Shown here: piece after piece, positions 26,107 through 38,800 of the stretch | How positions within the stretch are numbered: the stretch's first letter is position 1 | Layout: the number at the start of each line of letters is the position of its first letter | From: Siphlonurus alternatus | Taxonomy: Eukaryota > Arthropoda > Insecta > Ephemeroptera > Siphlonuridae | Direction: 5' to 3' | NCBI GenBank assembly: GCA_949825025.1 | Contig: OX463781.1 | Location: 49,612,317-49,676,316 of the forward strand | Length of the DNA stretch: 64,000 bases | Notes under the pieces: model-generated | The model's database searches: none | Told to the model about the DNA's origin: nothing | What the model saw: the letters and a program-made list of their open reading frames with translations, nothing else | Position numbers and translations under genes: made by a program

Positions 26107-29100
26107 CTGCAAATTAAAACAGAAACAAACAGCGGGGTATAGACGCAATTAAAACACTACTGCACATTCATATAAAAAAGTAGAACACTTTAAGCTAGCT
26201 TTTTACAAAAAAAAAACTTTTTTATTTATCTCATTTATTTTTACATTAACTGGGGCAAATAAATTTTAATGATGAGATATAGCTTCTTTAAAATTTTTAA
26301 CAGCCTCTGTGCTGAGCATTTTTTAAATTTCACATTAACCTATATTTTTGCTAATTTAGCTGTAAAAAAGTTAGTAGCAATGTGTCGGGAAAATACCTCG
26401 GTCTGTAGAAAATATTTATAAAATTGACAGAAAGGTGATGACAATTTAAAATACATTAATTGTCTGTTCTTTGATGTCAATTTACGAAATTACTTTAAAT
26501 ACTTAATTATTATGACTAAAATGTTTTTTAAGCATTTTTTTCTGCATAATATTACATAAATTAGATTCGAATTTAGTATAAAACTCAATTTAAAACAAAA
26601 ATGTCAAATAAACTTAATTGAAATTGACATTCGTAGTTTGTATCATGCACTAGACTAAAATATTAAATTTAATTTCAACTAAGTACTAATATTTAATTCA
26701 TCTTATTTGAAAAAAAAATATATTTTCAATGACAAAGTTGCTACACTTAATAAAATTCAATATTTTATGTATATTGATATTTGATTTTCCCAAGTTAATT
26801 CTTTTTTTAGGATCTTTCACTACATTTAAAAGCAAGACTAATTGGTTTATTTCGTGTAAATATTTTAAAAACATTTGATGTTATACCAAAGAAATTCTCA
26901 AAAAAGCGAAGAAAGTTTTTGTACATTTTTACATAGCAACTTACTAAGACCTGGAATTAAAGTGATTAAGAGGCAAAATCTAGACTAATTGGAATCTTTA
27001 TGGCAGTAACGTGCTCAAAACTTCAAACGAGTTTTTTCTCCAAGTCGTACAGGAAACGGCAAAAAGGATGAAAAGAAAATGGCGTTGAAGATATTTCCAT
27101 CTCAGACAAACAACAAGACTTGAAGATAAAGTAATAAAAGCTCCAGTTCAAACACTTCTTTCTTTATGTAACGCATGCAAGTAGGGAAAGTAATAAATAA
27201 AACTTACGCTTTTTTTCCTACAAAAAGAATATTGAAGAAAAATAAAACTTTCTTTTATTTACGTCGTAAAAATTAAATATATCAAAGTTCACAGATAATG
27301 TATTAAGTAGATGAAACATTCAGTAAATTTACAGAGATTGTACTTGAAAAATCAGTACTCGAGATGCTCTGTCTAATCATTTTCGAGTTATTATGAGAGG
27401 ACTCCCTCCCTACCGCTTTAAAAATGGACATGCCACGCTCACTTCAAGTAGTTCGTTAAAAAGTGCACCATTTTTGTGGAAAATAATTGCACTTCCTGGA
27501 ACTTACTGTCCTGCTCCAGTTTTACACCAAACTTTCTGTCTTGGTCCGTTTATAAGTCCTCTTCCCACACCATGCCAAGATTACTTGCTGATTTATAGTC
27601 GCTACGAGTTGAAGCTTCACCCAACAAAATATACTTCTTTCATGTAATACGTCTTGCAAGTTAAAAACAAATTTCGGTACTAAGAACTTCCTAATTGGAG
27701 TTGTTGAAAAAAAACATGTCTTTATACAAGTAGCAGACAAGAAGCAAAGGCTCTTATAATATGGTGACGGTGCGTGTGCCGAATTGTCTTCTTTTTATTA
27801 ATAATGTTCTCTGATGCTATAAATTAGCAACTCTGCCCATGTAGCAGTTTTGGCTCCAGCTGCCTCTGTAGCACCCTAGAGTCAAACCACAAATCGTCGA
27901 AACTCGATCGAATAAATTTATGTTACCTGAAATTGAAGGGACATAAAAAATGTAATCAACATTCTATAACATCGTTCCTCTTTTCGTAACGTTTGTTATT
28001 TAGTCTTTATATAAAGCAGAAAAACGATTTAAATTTAAAATTAAAGATGATTAATTTTCGTTACACTCATATTGTAAAATGAAGAAAAGTATACGCCGTG
28101 TCGAATCGAGAGTTGCCAAAAGTAAATAGTGTAAATACAACAGTAATTATTTAATTTTCAAAATAAATTGCATCAAAAAAATATAATATATTCTGGACAA
28201 GTGTTACTTAGTTCTATACTTGTGTGTACGATTAAGAACGTGGAATTTTTTCAACTTTTCGAGCGAGGTTTGAAATTACTGAGAGAGATTGCACATTGAA
28301 ACTTTTTGATAGTTGAGTGCATAAATGACGACGTATAACTAGGGTCTAGTTTAATTCAAATCATTATTATTATTTATTTATATTCACCGATATAATATAT
28401 ACCTGTCAATCAAAGTCAACCAAATTTAACAAGGGAGCTGCGTATTCTGCTATGAGTTGTGCAACTAGTTTAAGTTTAGCAATAATAAAACCTGTCCATA
28501 AAATTACGGTTCCCAGCATCTTGCTTAATTATCATCTTTTGTTTGCCTGCATGTTTACATTAAGAATCGATCACACTCCTGCAACGTTTCCGTATCAGTG
28601 CTTTGGCAGATCGCCGAGAGAACATATGGTTCCCCCGGCGATGCTGCCCCAACGTCACTTTATATTAGCGGACAACTAGCCGTTCCAAACATTGGAACTG
28701 ATTTATTTATCCAACCGAATTATCCTAGCTGAAAATACAACAACTGTTTTCCGAGCATGGTATGTTAGAAAGAAAGTAGTTTCCTCTAAACAGCATACGT
28801 TGACTGCATCTGTTGTATTTTGACTGTCCGCGGATTATTTTCTCGTTAGTCCTTCTTAATTGTTCACAAACTGACTTGACTACATATTTGAATTTACTCG
28901 TATATATTATTATTATAAATTGAAAATTGTATGTAAAATTCATTGCAAAAATACTATAGTTTTCATTTTACAAAATTTATATAAAATTATAAATCTGATA
29001 TTAGTGATTTTTTTACTGACAACACGAGTCAAAAGAACAGTTACGAAAAATGTAGATTCCTCACCTATATTACAGTCAATACAAATATACAGTGTAGGAA

Positions 29101-29971
29101 ACGTCATCAATCATCGTGGATTTTGATCGTTTTTCTCTGTTGCGCATTGAATTTAACTTGATTGCTAGTTATACAGAATGATCAAAACTAGAACTTGTTA
29201 TTTAACTGAAGCATTATGTAAGAAAAGGAAGGGGAGGTAAACCATCAACTTCTCGAGCAAAAAAATAAAACAAAAAATTGGGGGGAAATATTTTATATTC
29301 AGCAAAATACATTGAAAAGCAAGTTGTTATTTTTTTATGTCGAGTATCATCACAACATGAATAAAAAACACAGGAGGGGTGGCAAACGACTGAAAAGGCA
29401 TTGATGAAAACGAGTCACATCGCATGCCATCAAAGGCCAATTATTTAACGAGCAAAGATCGAAAATGTCGACTGAAAGTGAACTTACAGCAAATATATAA
29501 TCATTAAATTAAATTTTTTATTATAATACGTCTTTTCATTCTTGGTATATTATGTATATTATCTTTTTTCGTATATTTATTATCATTTTATAAACTTTTC
29601 AAATTGTACAGAACCAAACCTAAAAGTCAATATTTCTAAAGTCAATTAGTAATTTTACTTTTTGATTTTTGCTGATTCCATTGGGTCAAAGTTCAGACAT
29701 TTTCATAAAAACGAGCCATCACTTCAAGTAGAAAATACAATTACTATTATTTATTAGTAAATTTTCTACTTGGAGTATCATTTTCGTGGTTCGCACACTG
29801 GCTATCTTTGAAATTGATTATAGTACTAGGCCACAAGCTGCACAGAAATCAGCCCACCTTCCAACCTGGCTCGCAAGTGTAATGATCTCTTGTAATTCAT
29901 GTATTATCTCATGAACTATCTAAATTGTAAATAACGTAGATGGTTGCATGAAAATTAAGATAAAGACTCAC

Positions 29972-30070
29972 CGCAGTGCTAGCGACGACGACAGTCTGTC
30001 AACCCCTCGAGCGTCGTTGCCGCAAAGATGGAGAAATAACGGCGCTATCTCAACACAACAATCGCAGAGA
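29972..30070 (-). other. Weak candidate leader exon, minus strand
   Basis: A GC-rich patch read on the - strand ends ...GCTAGCACTGCG at 29972, followed by GTGAGTCTTT, a strong donor. It contains no open frame of note, so it would be 5' UTR or a long non-coding RNA exon of a transcript running left. The left boundary in this orientation (about 30070) is a guess. Confidence 0.25.
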
Positions 30071-31620
30071 GCTTATCCTTTCTTCTAAGTTAATGGTCGT
30101 CATAAACGGTCACTATATCAGGCATATAACGCGGTGAAATGAAATATCGTTAAAGAAACATAATCATAAACTTTTATTACATAAAAAATCCCACAACACA
30201 TTTTAACTATTACAAGAATTATTATGAACGTAACTTGAAATTTTATCTTATTTTTATTTTTATTTTTATTGATTAAAGTTTTTGATTATTTTTATATGGA
30301 TGTTTAAAAAAAAATGTAATAAGGATCTATGAAAAGATTATTGAGTTTCTTTAATTTCAAAGTTCTTTTGAAAGTAAATGTATTCACATGTACATCAAAC
30401 TGTTTATCAAATTAAAAATTTGTATTAATATTTTTTTAAATTAATCTCCATATATACATTTTTAAAATTACTTGCTCACATAAGATAGCAGCCTCAATGA
30501 TATCGTCGTAATATAAGTATTATCTTCTCCATTACAAGCTTTTGTTTGCTGGCTACTAGTTCGGTGTGCTGCCGCATGGACCGTTTTGTGTCTCAGCAGA
30601 TGAGGAATGGCTGGGGAAGTAATTAAATTCTTCCCCAATAGAGCGTTAGTCAGAAGAAACCTAGTACTCGCTGCTGCCTCTCGACTCTTACAAAGATTAA
30701 GACAAAGTTTTGCCCTCATACACTCTCTACTATATTATAGTATTACAGAAACGTGAAATTGTCAGAGATTATAGTAAAGTTATGTAGACTGTGTGATTTA
30801 TGGACTTGAAAAAGAGTTAAGAGTAAATTTTTCACCTCCCCATACTAAAGGACATTTGCAGTCCTTTTCAGAAGTGACGTAACATGTGTCAGTAAAGGTC
30901 ACAATCTTCAATTTAACATACGAAAATGACATTTACGTGACGTCACGGTGTTTATTTAATGGTGAAACCTACCAAGCGTATTGTATCTCGTTATTATATT
31001 CTACAGAGTTGGGTCAAATTACATATTCATAATTAGGCAGACTATATGTCAACCGTGGTATATTTTATATAATTAAATATGAAGGGTATATGGTGACATC
31101 GTTAAAAGAAATGTGTATTGTTTGTCTGGCATTTAGTAATTAACTATTCCTTTAGCATTTTGGTAGAACTGTTTCAAACCATGAGCACACATATGATATT
31201 CTGTCAAATATATTGTTAAACCTTTAATTACTGAAAAAAAAAATGTGTGGTGTAAAATTGGAAACTTTTTAAAAAGTTCAAACAATTTTCAAATTAGCGT
31301 CGCAGCTAAGGATATTTAGAATCCTTTACACAACTATATAAAAAAATAGCAATGTTGAGCGCGAAGTTATCCAATGATCTCAATTATCATCACGTTCAAT
31401 GTCATTGAATTAGGCTGGCGCTACATTACGGGGTTAATGAGAAATGTGGTTAACTTCGCCCAGACTTTGTTAAAGAAAATATTGTGTACATACAATACAT
31501 ATAATATTGCACATGGAAACTATTTTTTTTTTTTTTATGAAAATGTTTTGTCGTAAGTTTTAAAATACGATGTATTTACTTCATTTAGAAATTCGGACTT
31601 GTGGTTTGATAATTTTCCAG

Positions 31621-31771
31621 CACGTTGTCGGCACTTGCAATGTCCAATTAGCGCTGCCGTTCAAGCGACCGCAGGCCGGAGGTCCGTGTCCGGCGGAGGA
31701 CGCTGCCCAGCCATCAGGCACCAACCGTTAGTCGCTGCCGACACCTTCTCTGCAACGTTAATTGATTAAAG
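31621..31771 (+). other. Probable non-coding leader exon of the transglutaminase gene
   Basis: A GC-rich block (31621-31740) stands out from its AT-rich surroundings. It is preceded by AATTTTCCAG, which could be an acceptor, and ends AAAG followed by GTAAAC, a good donor. The next plausible acceptor is CTATAG at 32881-32882, six bases before the start codon of the first coding exon. Its only ATG is followed two codons later by TAG, and no frame is open across the whole block, so it is read as 5' UTR. It may instead contain the transcription start. This is inference from composition and splice signals alone. Confidence 0.4.
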
Positions 31772-32888
31772 GTAAACGCCTTCTTATTTTTTTGTAGTCT
31801 AATTGGAGAAATGCAAATATGTAACTTGTTCATGTAAATATTAATTTCATATTAATTAATAAATTTTAATGATGTACATTATTTAATTACTTAAAATTTA
31901 CAGGCCTTATCAAGCATTAATAAATTTCAATTCGTTAATTATATAATATTATAGTTAATGTATACTATACAAATAAAATTTAATTGAAACATTTTTAGCT
32001 TTTTTTATTTATTTTTTTATAATTTACAACAAAAAGTGAAATTATATTATTTATTACTTACATTTATTTGTTGTATGTATTTCATATTTACCAATATTTC
32101 ATGTCATAACATGTTTCATACGTAAAGTATTTCAACATAAATATATCAATATGATTACAAACGGTAATTAATAATAAACATTTTATTTGCAACTTTATCT
32201 AAATGCGAGACATGAACATTCAAACCGTCACTATTAAACTTTATTGTGCTTGCATTTTGACCCCCAATCTGTACTCTACCTGTTCACAAGCGACACATAA
32301 ATCTCAGAATTTTGTCAGTTTTACTCCTAATGTGTGATTGATTCTTTTTATTACTTTACAAGCAAATGGGCGTTAAAATTTCAAAGTTGTGTCTGCTGGA
32401 TTGTTGTGCCATGTTCAGCGTTGCATTCTTGTTGTGACTGTTGTTTAAAGTGTGAATTAATTGAAAAAAAATCGTTATTCTGCATGGTATATCAGTAAAA
32501 AAAAAGTTTCTTTAACTTGTTAATTAAAAATAACTGCTAACAAATCGCAGCAATACATTATCAGTATAAGCCTATTTAACTTAAGCATTATAAAAATCAA
32601 TCATGAGACTGTTTAATATTACATATTCAAGAACTTGGTACCTATTTTAATATTACACTTTGCCTAGTTTTATCATTATCATCGGCGGTCAGTCAAATTT
32701 TGCAGCACCAGAAGAGAGGGGGTTACATAAGAAGCGATCAAGTTGCTGGGCTGCAGTGTGCATCAAAAATGTATAATAGAAAGAAACCCAAATTTCTCCT
32801 CTAAATAAAATAGGCGAATGAAAAACCAAATAAAAGAAAGTGATACATATACGACTTTCATAGCAATAATTTCAAACTATAGAACAAA

Positions 32889-35800
32889 ATGAACGACGGA
32901 GCAATCCCGTTTTGTCCACAGATGCCGGTGGAGACAGAATGGACCACCCTGGCCACGGAGCGGCCCTCGAAACCAGGTCGGTATGATCCTGTCGAACTGC
33001 AAAAATATAACGGTCGATTATCACAAGGACATTCAATTAGTACTGTATACTACTTTCTCTGCTCTAAAACCTGCATAATTTAAACTTGCGTAAGGTTAGA
33101 AATTGCGTTTGGCTTCGAAAATCTTAACAAGCACTTTAGTTTTAACTCGTTACAAGGCTCACAGCGTCCTATAATTTACAGGTCGCTTTGTGAAGACTAA
33201 AAACATCTGAAGTGAGATCTGGCGCAAACTTTCCAAAGCAAGCAACGTAAACCTCACACAAGTGCTAAAAATATTTCTTACATGCAACTTCAGAACGAAC
33301 GTGGAAGAGAAGTTGCATGGTGTCAGTAATTAAGAAAATGACTAAAGCCAGCAAAATGTTATATAAACAGTTTTCTTTATGTAAGTTTATTATGTAGTTT
33401 GTAAAAAAACACCACCAAGTTCGTTCAACAACTACTGCTAATTATCATGTTTTTTTTTTTTAACCACAACTTTCAACAATTTTTTTTTTACCACATCCCC
33501 TTTGAAATTTGAAAACATTTTTAATTTAATTTCCATTGAATATTACAATGTCTTGGTGAACCTGCTGGTGGTTATAATCACTGACCTCTATTTGACCTCT
33601 ACAGCGGAGGTCGTGGCGGTGCAGGAGGGCGCCCTGGAGGTAACCTCGGTCGACCTGCTGGCTGCGCAGAACGCCACTGCGCACCACACTGAGCGCTTCG
33701 AGCTGGTGCACCTGGAGCCTGCAACCTGCATCCTGCGACGTGGGGAGCCCTTCGCCCTCACCGTGACCTTCAAGGGTCGCGCCTTCAGCCTCGAGAAGGA
33801 CGTGCTGAGACTGGTCTTCGATTTCGGTGAGTCCCTGTCACTGTTTAGGTTTGACGATATTTTATAAACTTGTGGTGCAGGCTCGAACCCGCTGGTCGTG
33901 AAGGGCACCAAGGGGATCATCTCGATCGTGGAGGACTCTGACGACTGCTGGCCGGACCGCAGTGGGCTGTGGGACGCCAGGCTGAAAGCTTCCGACTCCG
34001 ACAAAGTCACCATAGAGGTACTATCTGATGTTGGAGGTACTACCTATCTAAAACCACAGACTCTGACCCAGAGATATCATCTATACTAACTACACACGAA
34101 CTAAGCCTGGACATATCAGATTTTACACCACTATATTCCACGTCAATACAATCACATGTTGTTCATCGACATGTGTAATATGTTGAACTAATGAACGTGA
34201 ATGAACTCCATGAAAATTAATATTCCTTAAAATGTAGCATAATAGTGTTATTTTATAATAATAAATTTTCTGAAGGAAACCATCAAACACTCCTTCTAGT
34301 TACACAGTTTAGAATTAATTTAACTGATGGGCTAGTGGCAAACCTAATTTTGACTCAGCGCCAACCCTGCAAATATTTATCTGTTAAAACAAAACAACAA
34401 CTTAACAATTATATGTAAATTATAAAATTATTTTCATGCATGGTCAGAGTTCACACAATCATGTAACAAAATTAAATCAATTAAAATTTACTTAACACTT
34501 GTGTAATCTTCGTAGAAAAATATTTGTGATATTCATACACCCTCTTATTATTTAAAATTCCCAATCTGAATCAATACACTCCAAGCAGTATTCACAATAG
34601 TTATATATTTGCTACAGAATATAAATATACAGTTTTTTATTTTACCATGAAAGAAATTTTGGTATTTTAAAGGTCAAATGTAAGTGCGCATTGAGCAACA
34701 GTTTTAGTTGAAAAGAGGAGAACAATACAAGAAATTTAGTAATGTTAGTGGTTCTAAAGTCCGTTTTATAAACCAAACGTTTTATCGTGCAAGCATAGAA
34801 ACCGAATCATTACAATTTGTGTAGAGAAATCATCAACAAAAAATAAATATAAGGGCTACAGAGTTAAGTATTTTATTTATATTATTTATAAATTAAATTA
34901 TATACGGTACCAGCTGGGGGCTTCTATCCTGTATCAATTGAATGTTTGCGTCATAACCGCGACTTGAAATTATGTCAACCATTAAAAATTAAATCAATCT
35001 AGCAGTACTGCTAGATGGTTATATTTACTCAATAATTAATTAATTCCAGCAATTTGTGTTTCATCTGTACTAAATAAATATGTCTAAAATAATTATAATA
35101 TTCCATAATCTTGCCATAATCTAAAATTAATTGATGAACATAACGTTGCCCGTTCACGATTTTTCAAAACTCTTGGGGGTTACTCTGTATTTTTACATAC
35201 TGTAACATATACATGTATAATGTATAAAATGTATTATGTCTTATGTGTTTTATGAATGAAAAAAACAAATAATAATAACGATGCTCTACATTTTTACTTC
35301 GATTGTAATAAACTTGCTGTTTCTATTCGACAAAAATTTGCAGTAGATACATGACGTAATGAATATTAAGCTCGCGATTGAAAATTCATTGTAACGATTA
35401 AACTCGTAGAGGTGACGATTAAGCTCGTCATTTTAAGTTAATGAGCAATTAGAAACGAAAAATTTTATTGGCTTAATCGAAAGAAGGGGTAAAAATATGA
35501 CGTTGTGAATTGTTTCAGATTTTTTTGTGACCTGTAACTAATTTTAATTAATTAATTAAGTTGCATTATTTTGAGAGTGCCGCCTCTCGTGACGCCTCTG
35601 ACGTCACACCATTCTTGTACTTTTGCACTATAGATGAGATTAGGTGAGAACATGCAGGTATGAAAATCAAAATGGCTGGCGCCACGTTTGAAATTTCCCG
35701 CTTCAAATTTTTGAAGTTTTAATGTGGGTTACGTTTGATCAATTTTAGCTTTATTTTGTTCGCATACCACTGAAAAATATGGTTGAAATATGATTTAAAA

Positions 35801-38800
35801 CTTTTATCGTGCTCTAATATTGTTTAATAAGTAAAAAGTAGAAAATTATGAGAGACTAACTTCTTACATCAAATTAGTTTGCTTTCTTCCTTTAAATAAA
35901 ATAATTTACTGATACTTGGTGTGCTAGTGGGTTAGCCCAGTGGTAAACGCATCAGACTTCAAATTTCGTGGTTGAGGGTTCGATTCTTTCTTCCGACGAG
36001 GTTTTATAAATACATTTTTTTTCTTTAATTTTAATATATTTCTGAATTCTAAATTTATAAAATGTGGTTAAAATATGGTTTACAGTCGTAATTAATTGAT
36101 AACTTTTTAATAGTAAAGAGAGGGAACAATATTAATAAAAAATTACTTCACTTTTATACGTTCAAATAAAACATTTTTCACACTGTGTCCCAAAGCTTGG
36201 TGTGGCACAGTGGCGAAGACGCAGAGTTCGTAGTCTTGTGGTGGAGAGTTTGATTCTCCACGTCGAAGGATTTTTTAAACTCGACACTTTTCTTTCCTTT
36301 AATTTAGTTTAATTTAATTAAAGAAAATTTCTCCGCCACTGTGCCACAGTGCCACACTAATTAAGCTTTGAGCCTTGGTAAGAAAAATGTTTTATTGGAA
36401 AGCGAAAAAGTGAAGTAATTTTTTATTAATATTGTTCCCTCTCTTTTTACTATTAAAAAATTATCAATTACGACTGTAAACCATATTTTAACCACATTTT
36501 ATAAATTTAGAATTCAGAAATATATTAAAATTAAAGAAAAAAAATGTATTTATAAAAACTCGTCGGAAGAAAGAATCGAACCCTCAACCACGAAATTTGA
36601 AGTCTGATGCGTTTACCACTGGGCTAACCCACTAGCACACCAAGTATCAGTAAATTATTTTATTTAAAGGAAGAAAGCAAACTAATTTGATGTAAGAAGT
36701 TAGTCTCTCATAATTTTCTACTTTTTACTTATTAAACAATATTAGAGCACGATAAAAGTTTTAAATCATATTTCAACCATATTTTCCAGTGGTATGCGAA
36801 CAAAATAAAGCTAAAATTGATCAAACGTAACCCACATTAAAACTTCAAAAATTTGAAGCGGGGAATTTCAAACGTGGCGCCAGCCATTTTGATTTTCATA
36901 CCTGCATGTTCTCACCTAATCTCATCTATAGTGCAAAAGTACAAGAATGGTGTGACGTCAGAGGCGTCACGAGAGGTGGCACTCTCAAAATAATGCAACT
37001 TAATTAATTAATTAAAATTAGTTATAGGTCACAAAAAAATCTGAAACAATTCACAACGTCATATTTTTACCCCTTCTTTCGATTAAGCCAATAAAATTTT
37101 TCGTTTCTAATTGCTCATTGTGACGATTAAGCTCGTGATTGATAGGTGCGCAGCCCGGTGGACGTGCCCGTGGGGTCGTGGACGATGCACGTGGAGACGA
37201 GCCTCAAGAACGAGACCTCGGGCGCTCCTCGAGACTTCATGGTCGGGGACACCATCTACATCTTGTTCAACCCCTGGCTGCACGGCAAGTAGACTGCAGG
37301 CTGTGTCTGACGCAGCTACTCACGGTCCCTCGTTACAGAGGACATGGTGCACATGGAGGAAGAAGGCCTACTGGACGAGTACGTGTTGAACGACGTGGGC
37401 AAGATTTGGATCGGCACGCACCGCGAGTACCGCGGCCGACAGTGGATCTTCGGTCAGTTCGAGAAGAACATCCTCCCGGCCACCATGCTGATGCTGCAGA
37501 GGGCCAACATGGTGCCCATCAACCGCGGGAACCCCATCATCCTCTCGCGCGCCATCAGCAAGATGGTGAGTAATACTCATACTTTGAACGTGCAGTGGCA
37601 TGCATAATACTTGTTATTAATACATGCATAAATAATGTATTTGGAATTGGACGAATAAAATGAATTTGATTTTGGCTTGAGAGGTATAATGCAAATGTGA
37701 GACCAGCAGCCTCTGTGCGTACGTGGAACAGAAAAAATATTTAGCTTAAAATTTTTTCAATAATTAAAGTCTCATACGTAATAATATTTCATGTGAAATA
37801 ACATATAATTTTCATTCATAACCTTTCTTATTTAGCCTCTTTATCGCGTTTGCTCCTTCAATTTCTCTCTACAGAATACATTTAAGTGAAAACCATTCAC
37901 ATTTCGATTAAACTACATTATATTATAATTTATCTGCTAAGTAAGAATTTCTTTATATTTGTATTGTGTATATCTTTATAGCCTTAGGTAATATACATTA
38001 CAAAGTTTATAGCACCATAGAAAATGCAATGCTAATGATGCTAAAAAAATATTTATATAAAACTTTTTACATAACAATAAAGCGAAAGCCCCAAAGAAAT
38101 TCTTTGTAATTCCTAGCAATTAAATCTTATAGGAAACTTTAACTACGTACCTGTATTGTAAAAATTATATCCACCCATTAAAAAAGTTTTCATTACACTT
38201 TTAGCATTAAACTAGCACATCACAAATGACGGAAAGTGTTGCTCAGAGAAAAAATTGCGCAGGTGGTAAATGAGCGTGAAAAAGAAAAGCCGGGTTAAGA
38301 AAACGTGTCGAACCACGTTATATTTCCAAGCTAATTTTTTTGTCGTCGGGAGTGAAGTTACTTCTTATATACGGGAGTTTTATCGTATGAGTTTCCATGA
38401 ATTGGAAAACGTTTTGAAGACTAATGCATTTTAATATAAATATGACTTTGAATATTTTGGCATTTTTCCCCTCACATTTTTTATCCTCTTGTCTCTATGG
38501 CAACATTAAATATTGAATTTTATATCACTCTTCGATATTATAGTATTACGATGCTAACTACTACAGAAATTTAAGCCCTCTAGCCCCACAATTTTATCTT
38601 TTATATTAAATTATTTAAAATATACTTGTTTATAATTCAAGCAGTATTGAAGTTAGTTGCATGGCAATGTAAAAATATCTTTCAAAATTAGGCTATACAA
38701 CAGATTTAAGGGCATTGGGTGTAGCACCGGTAGTTGGCAACACTGACGTATCTTCACCATGTTAATTTTTGATCATTGCTCCTCGGAGTAATTTTTATGC

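Larger units (their letters stand above)
24872..31620. other. AT-rich region upstream of the transglutaminase gene
   Basis: Apart from the two weak minus-strand exon candidates I see only scattered moderate-GC patches (27390-27560, 28560-28680, 30530-30720). Their open frames are short and unmatched to anything known. Part of this may be a long first intron or distal regulatory DNA of the transglutaminase. Confidence 0.5.
35442..37117. mobile_element. 1.68-kb foldback element with tRNA-like modules (intron 3)
   Basis: Two inverted arms of about 775 bp, roughly 35442-36215 and 36334-37117, are nearly identical over their whole length (outer ends AATGAGCAATTAG and CTAATTGCTCATT) around a spacer of about 120 bp. 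The sequence GTGACGATTAAGCTCGT occurs in direct orientation just outside both ends, with degenerate further copies on the left, which could be a target duplication or part of a short tandem array. Each arm holds a tRNA-like A box and B box. No transposase ORF is visible. The right end lies 28 nt before coding exon 4 of the transglutaminase. It could be two head-to-head SINEs or one long foldback transposon. Confidence 0.85.

Noticed and set aside
35921..36000. Functional tRNA gene
   Set aside because: A and B boxes are present, but the acceptor and anticodon stems do not pair properly and the sequence is inside an inverted repeat.
37146..37293. Exon 4 ending at an in-frame stop (…HGK, TAG), as a truncated transglutaminase or pseudogene
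   Set aside because: A GC-AG intron restores the family sequence in frame and all other exons are intact.
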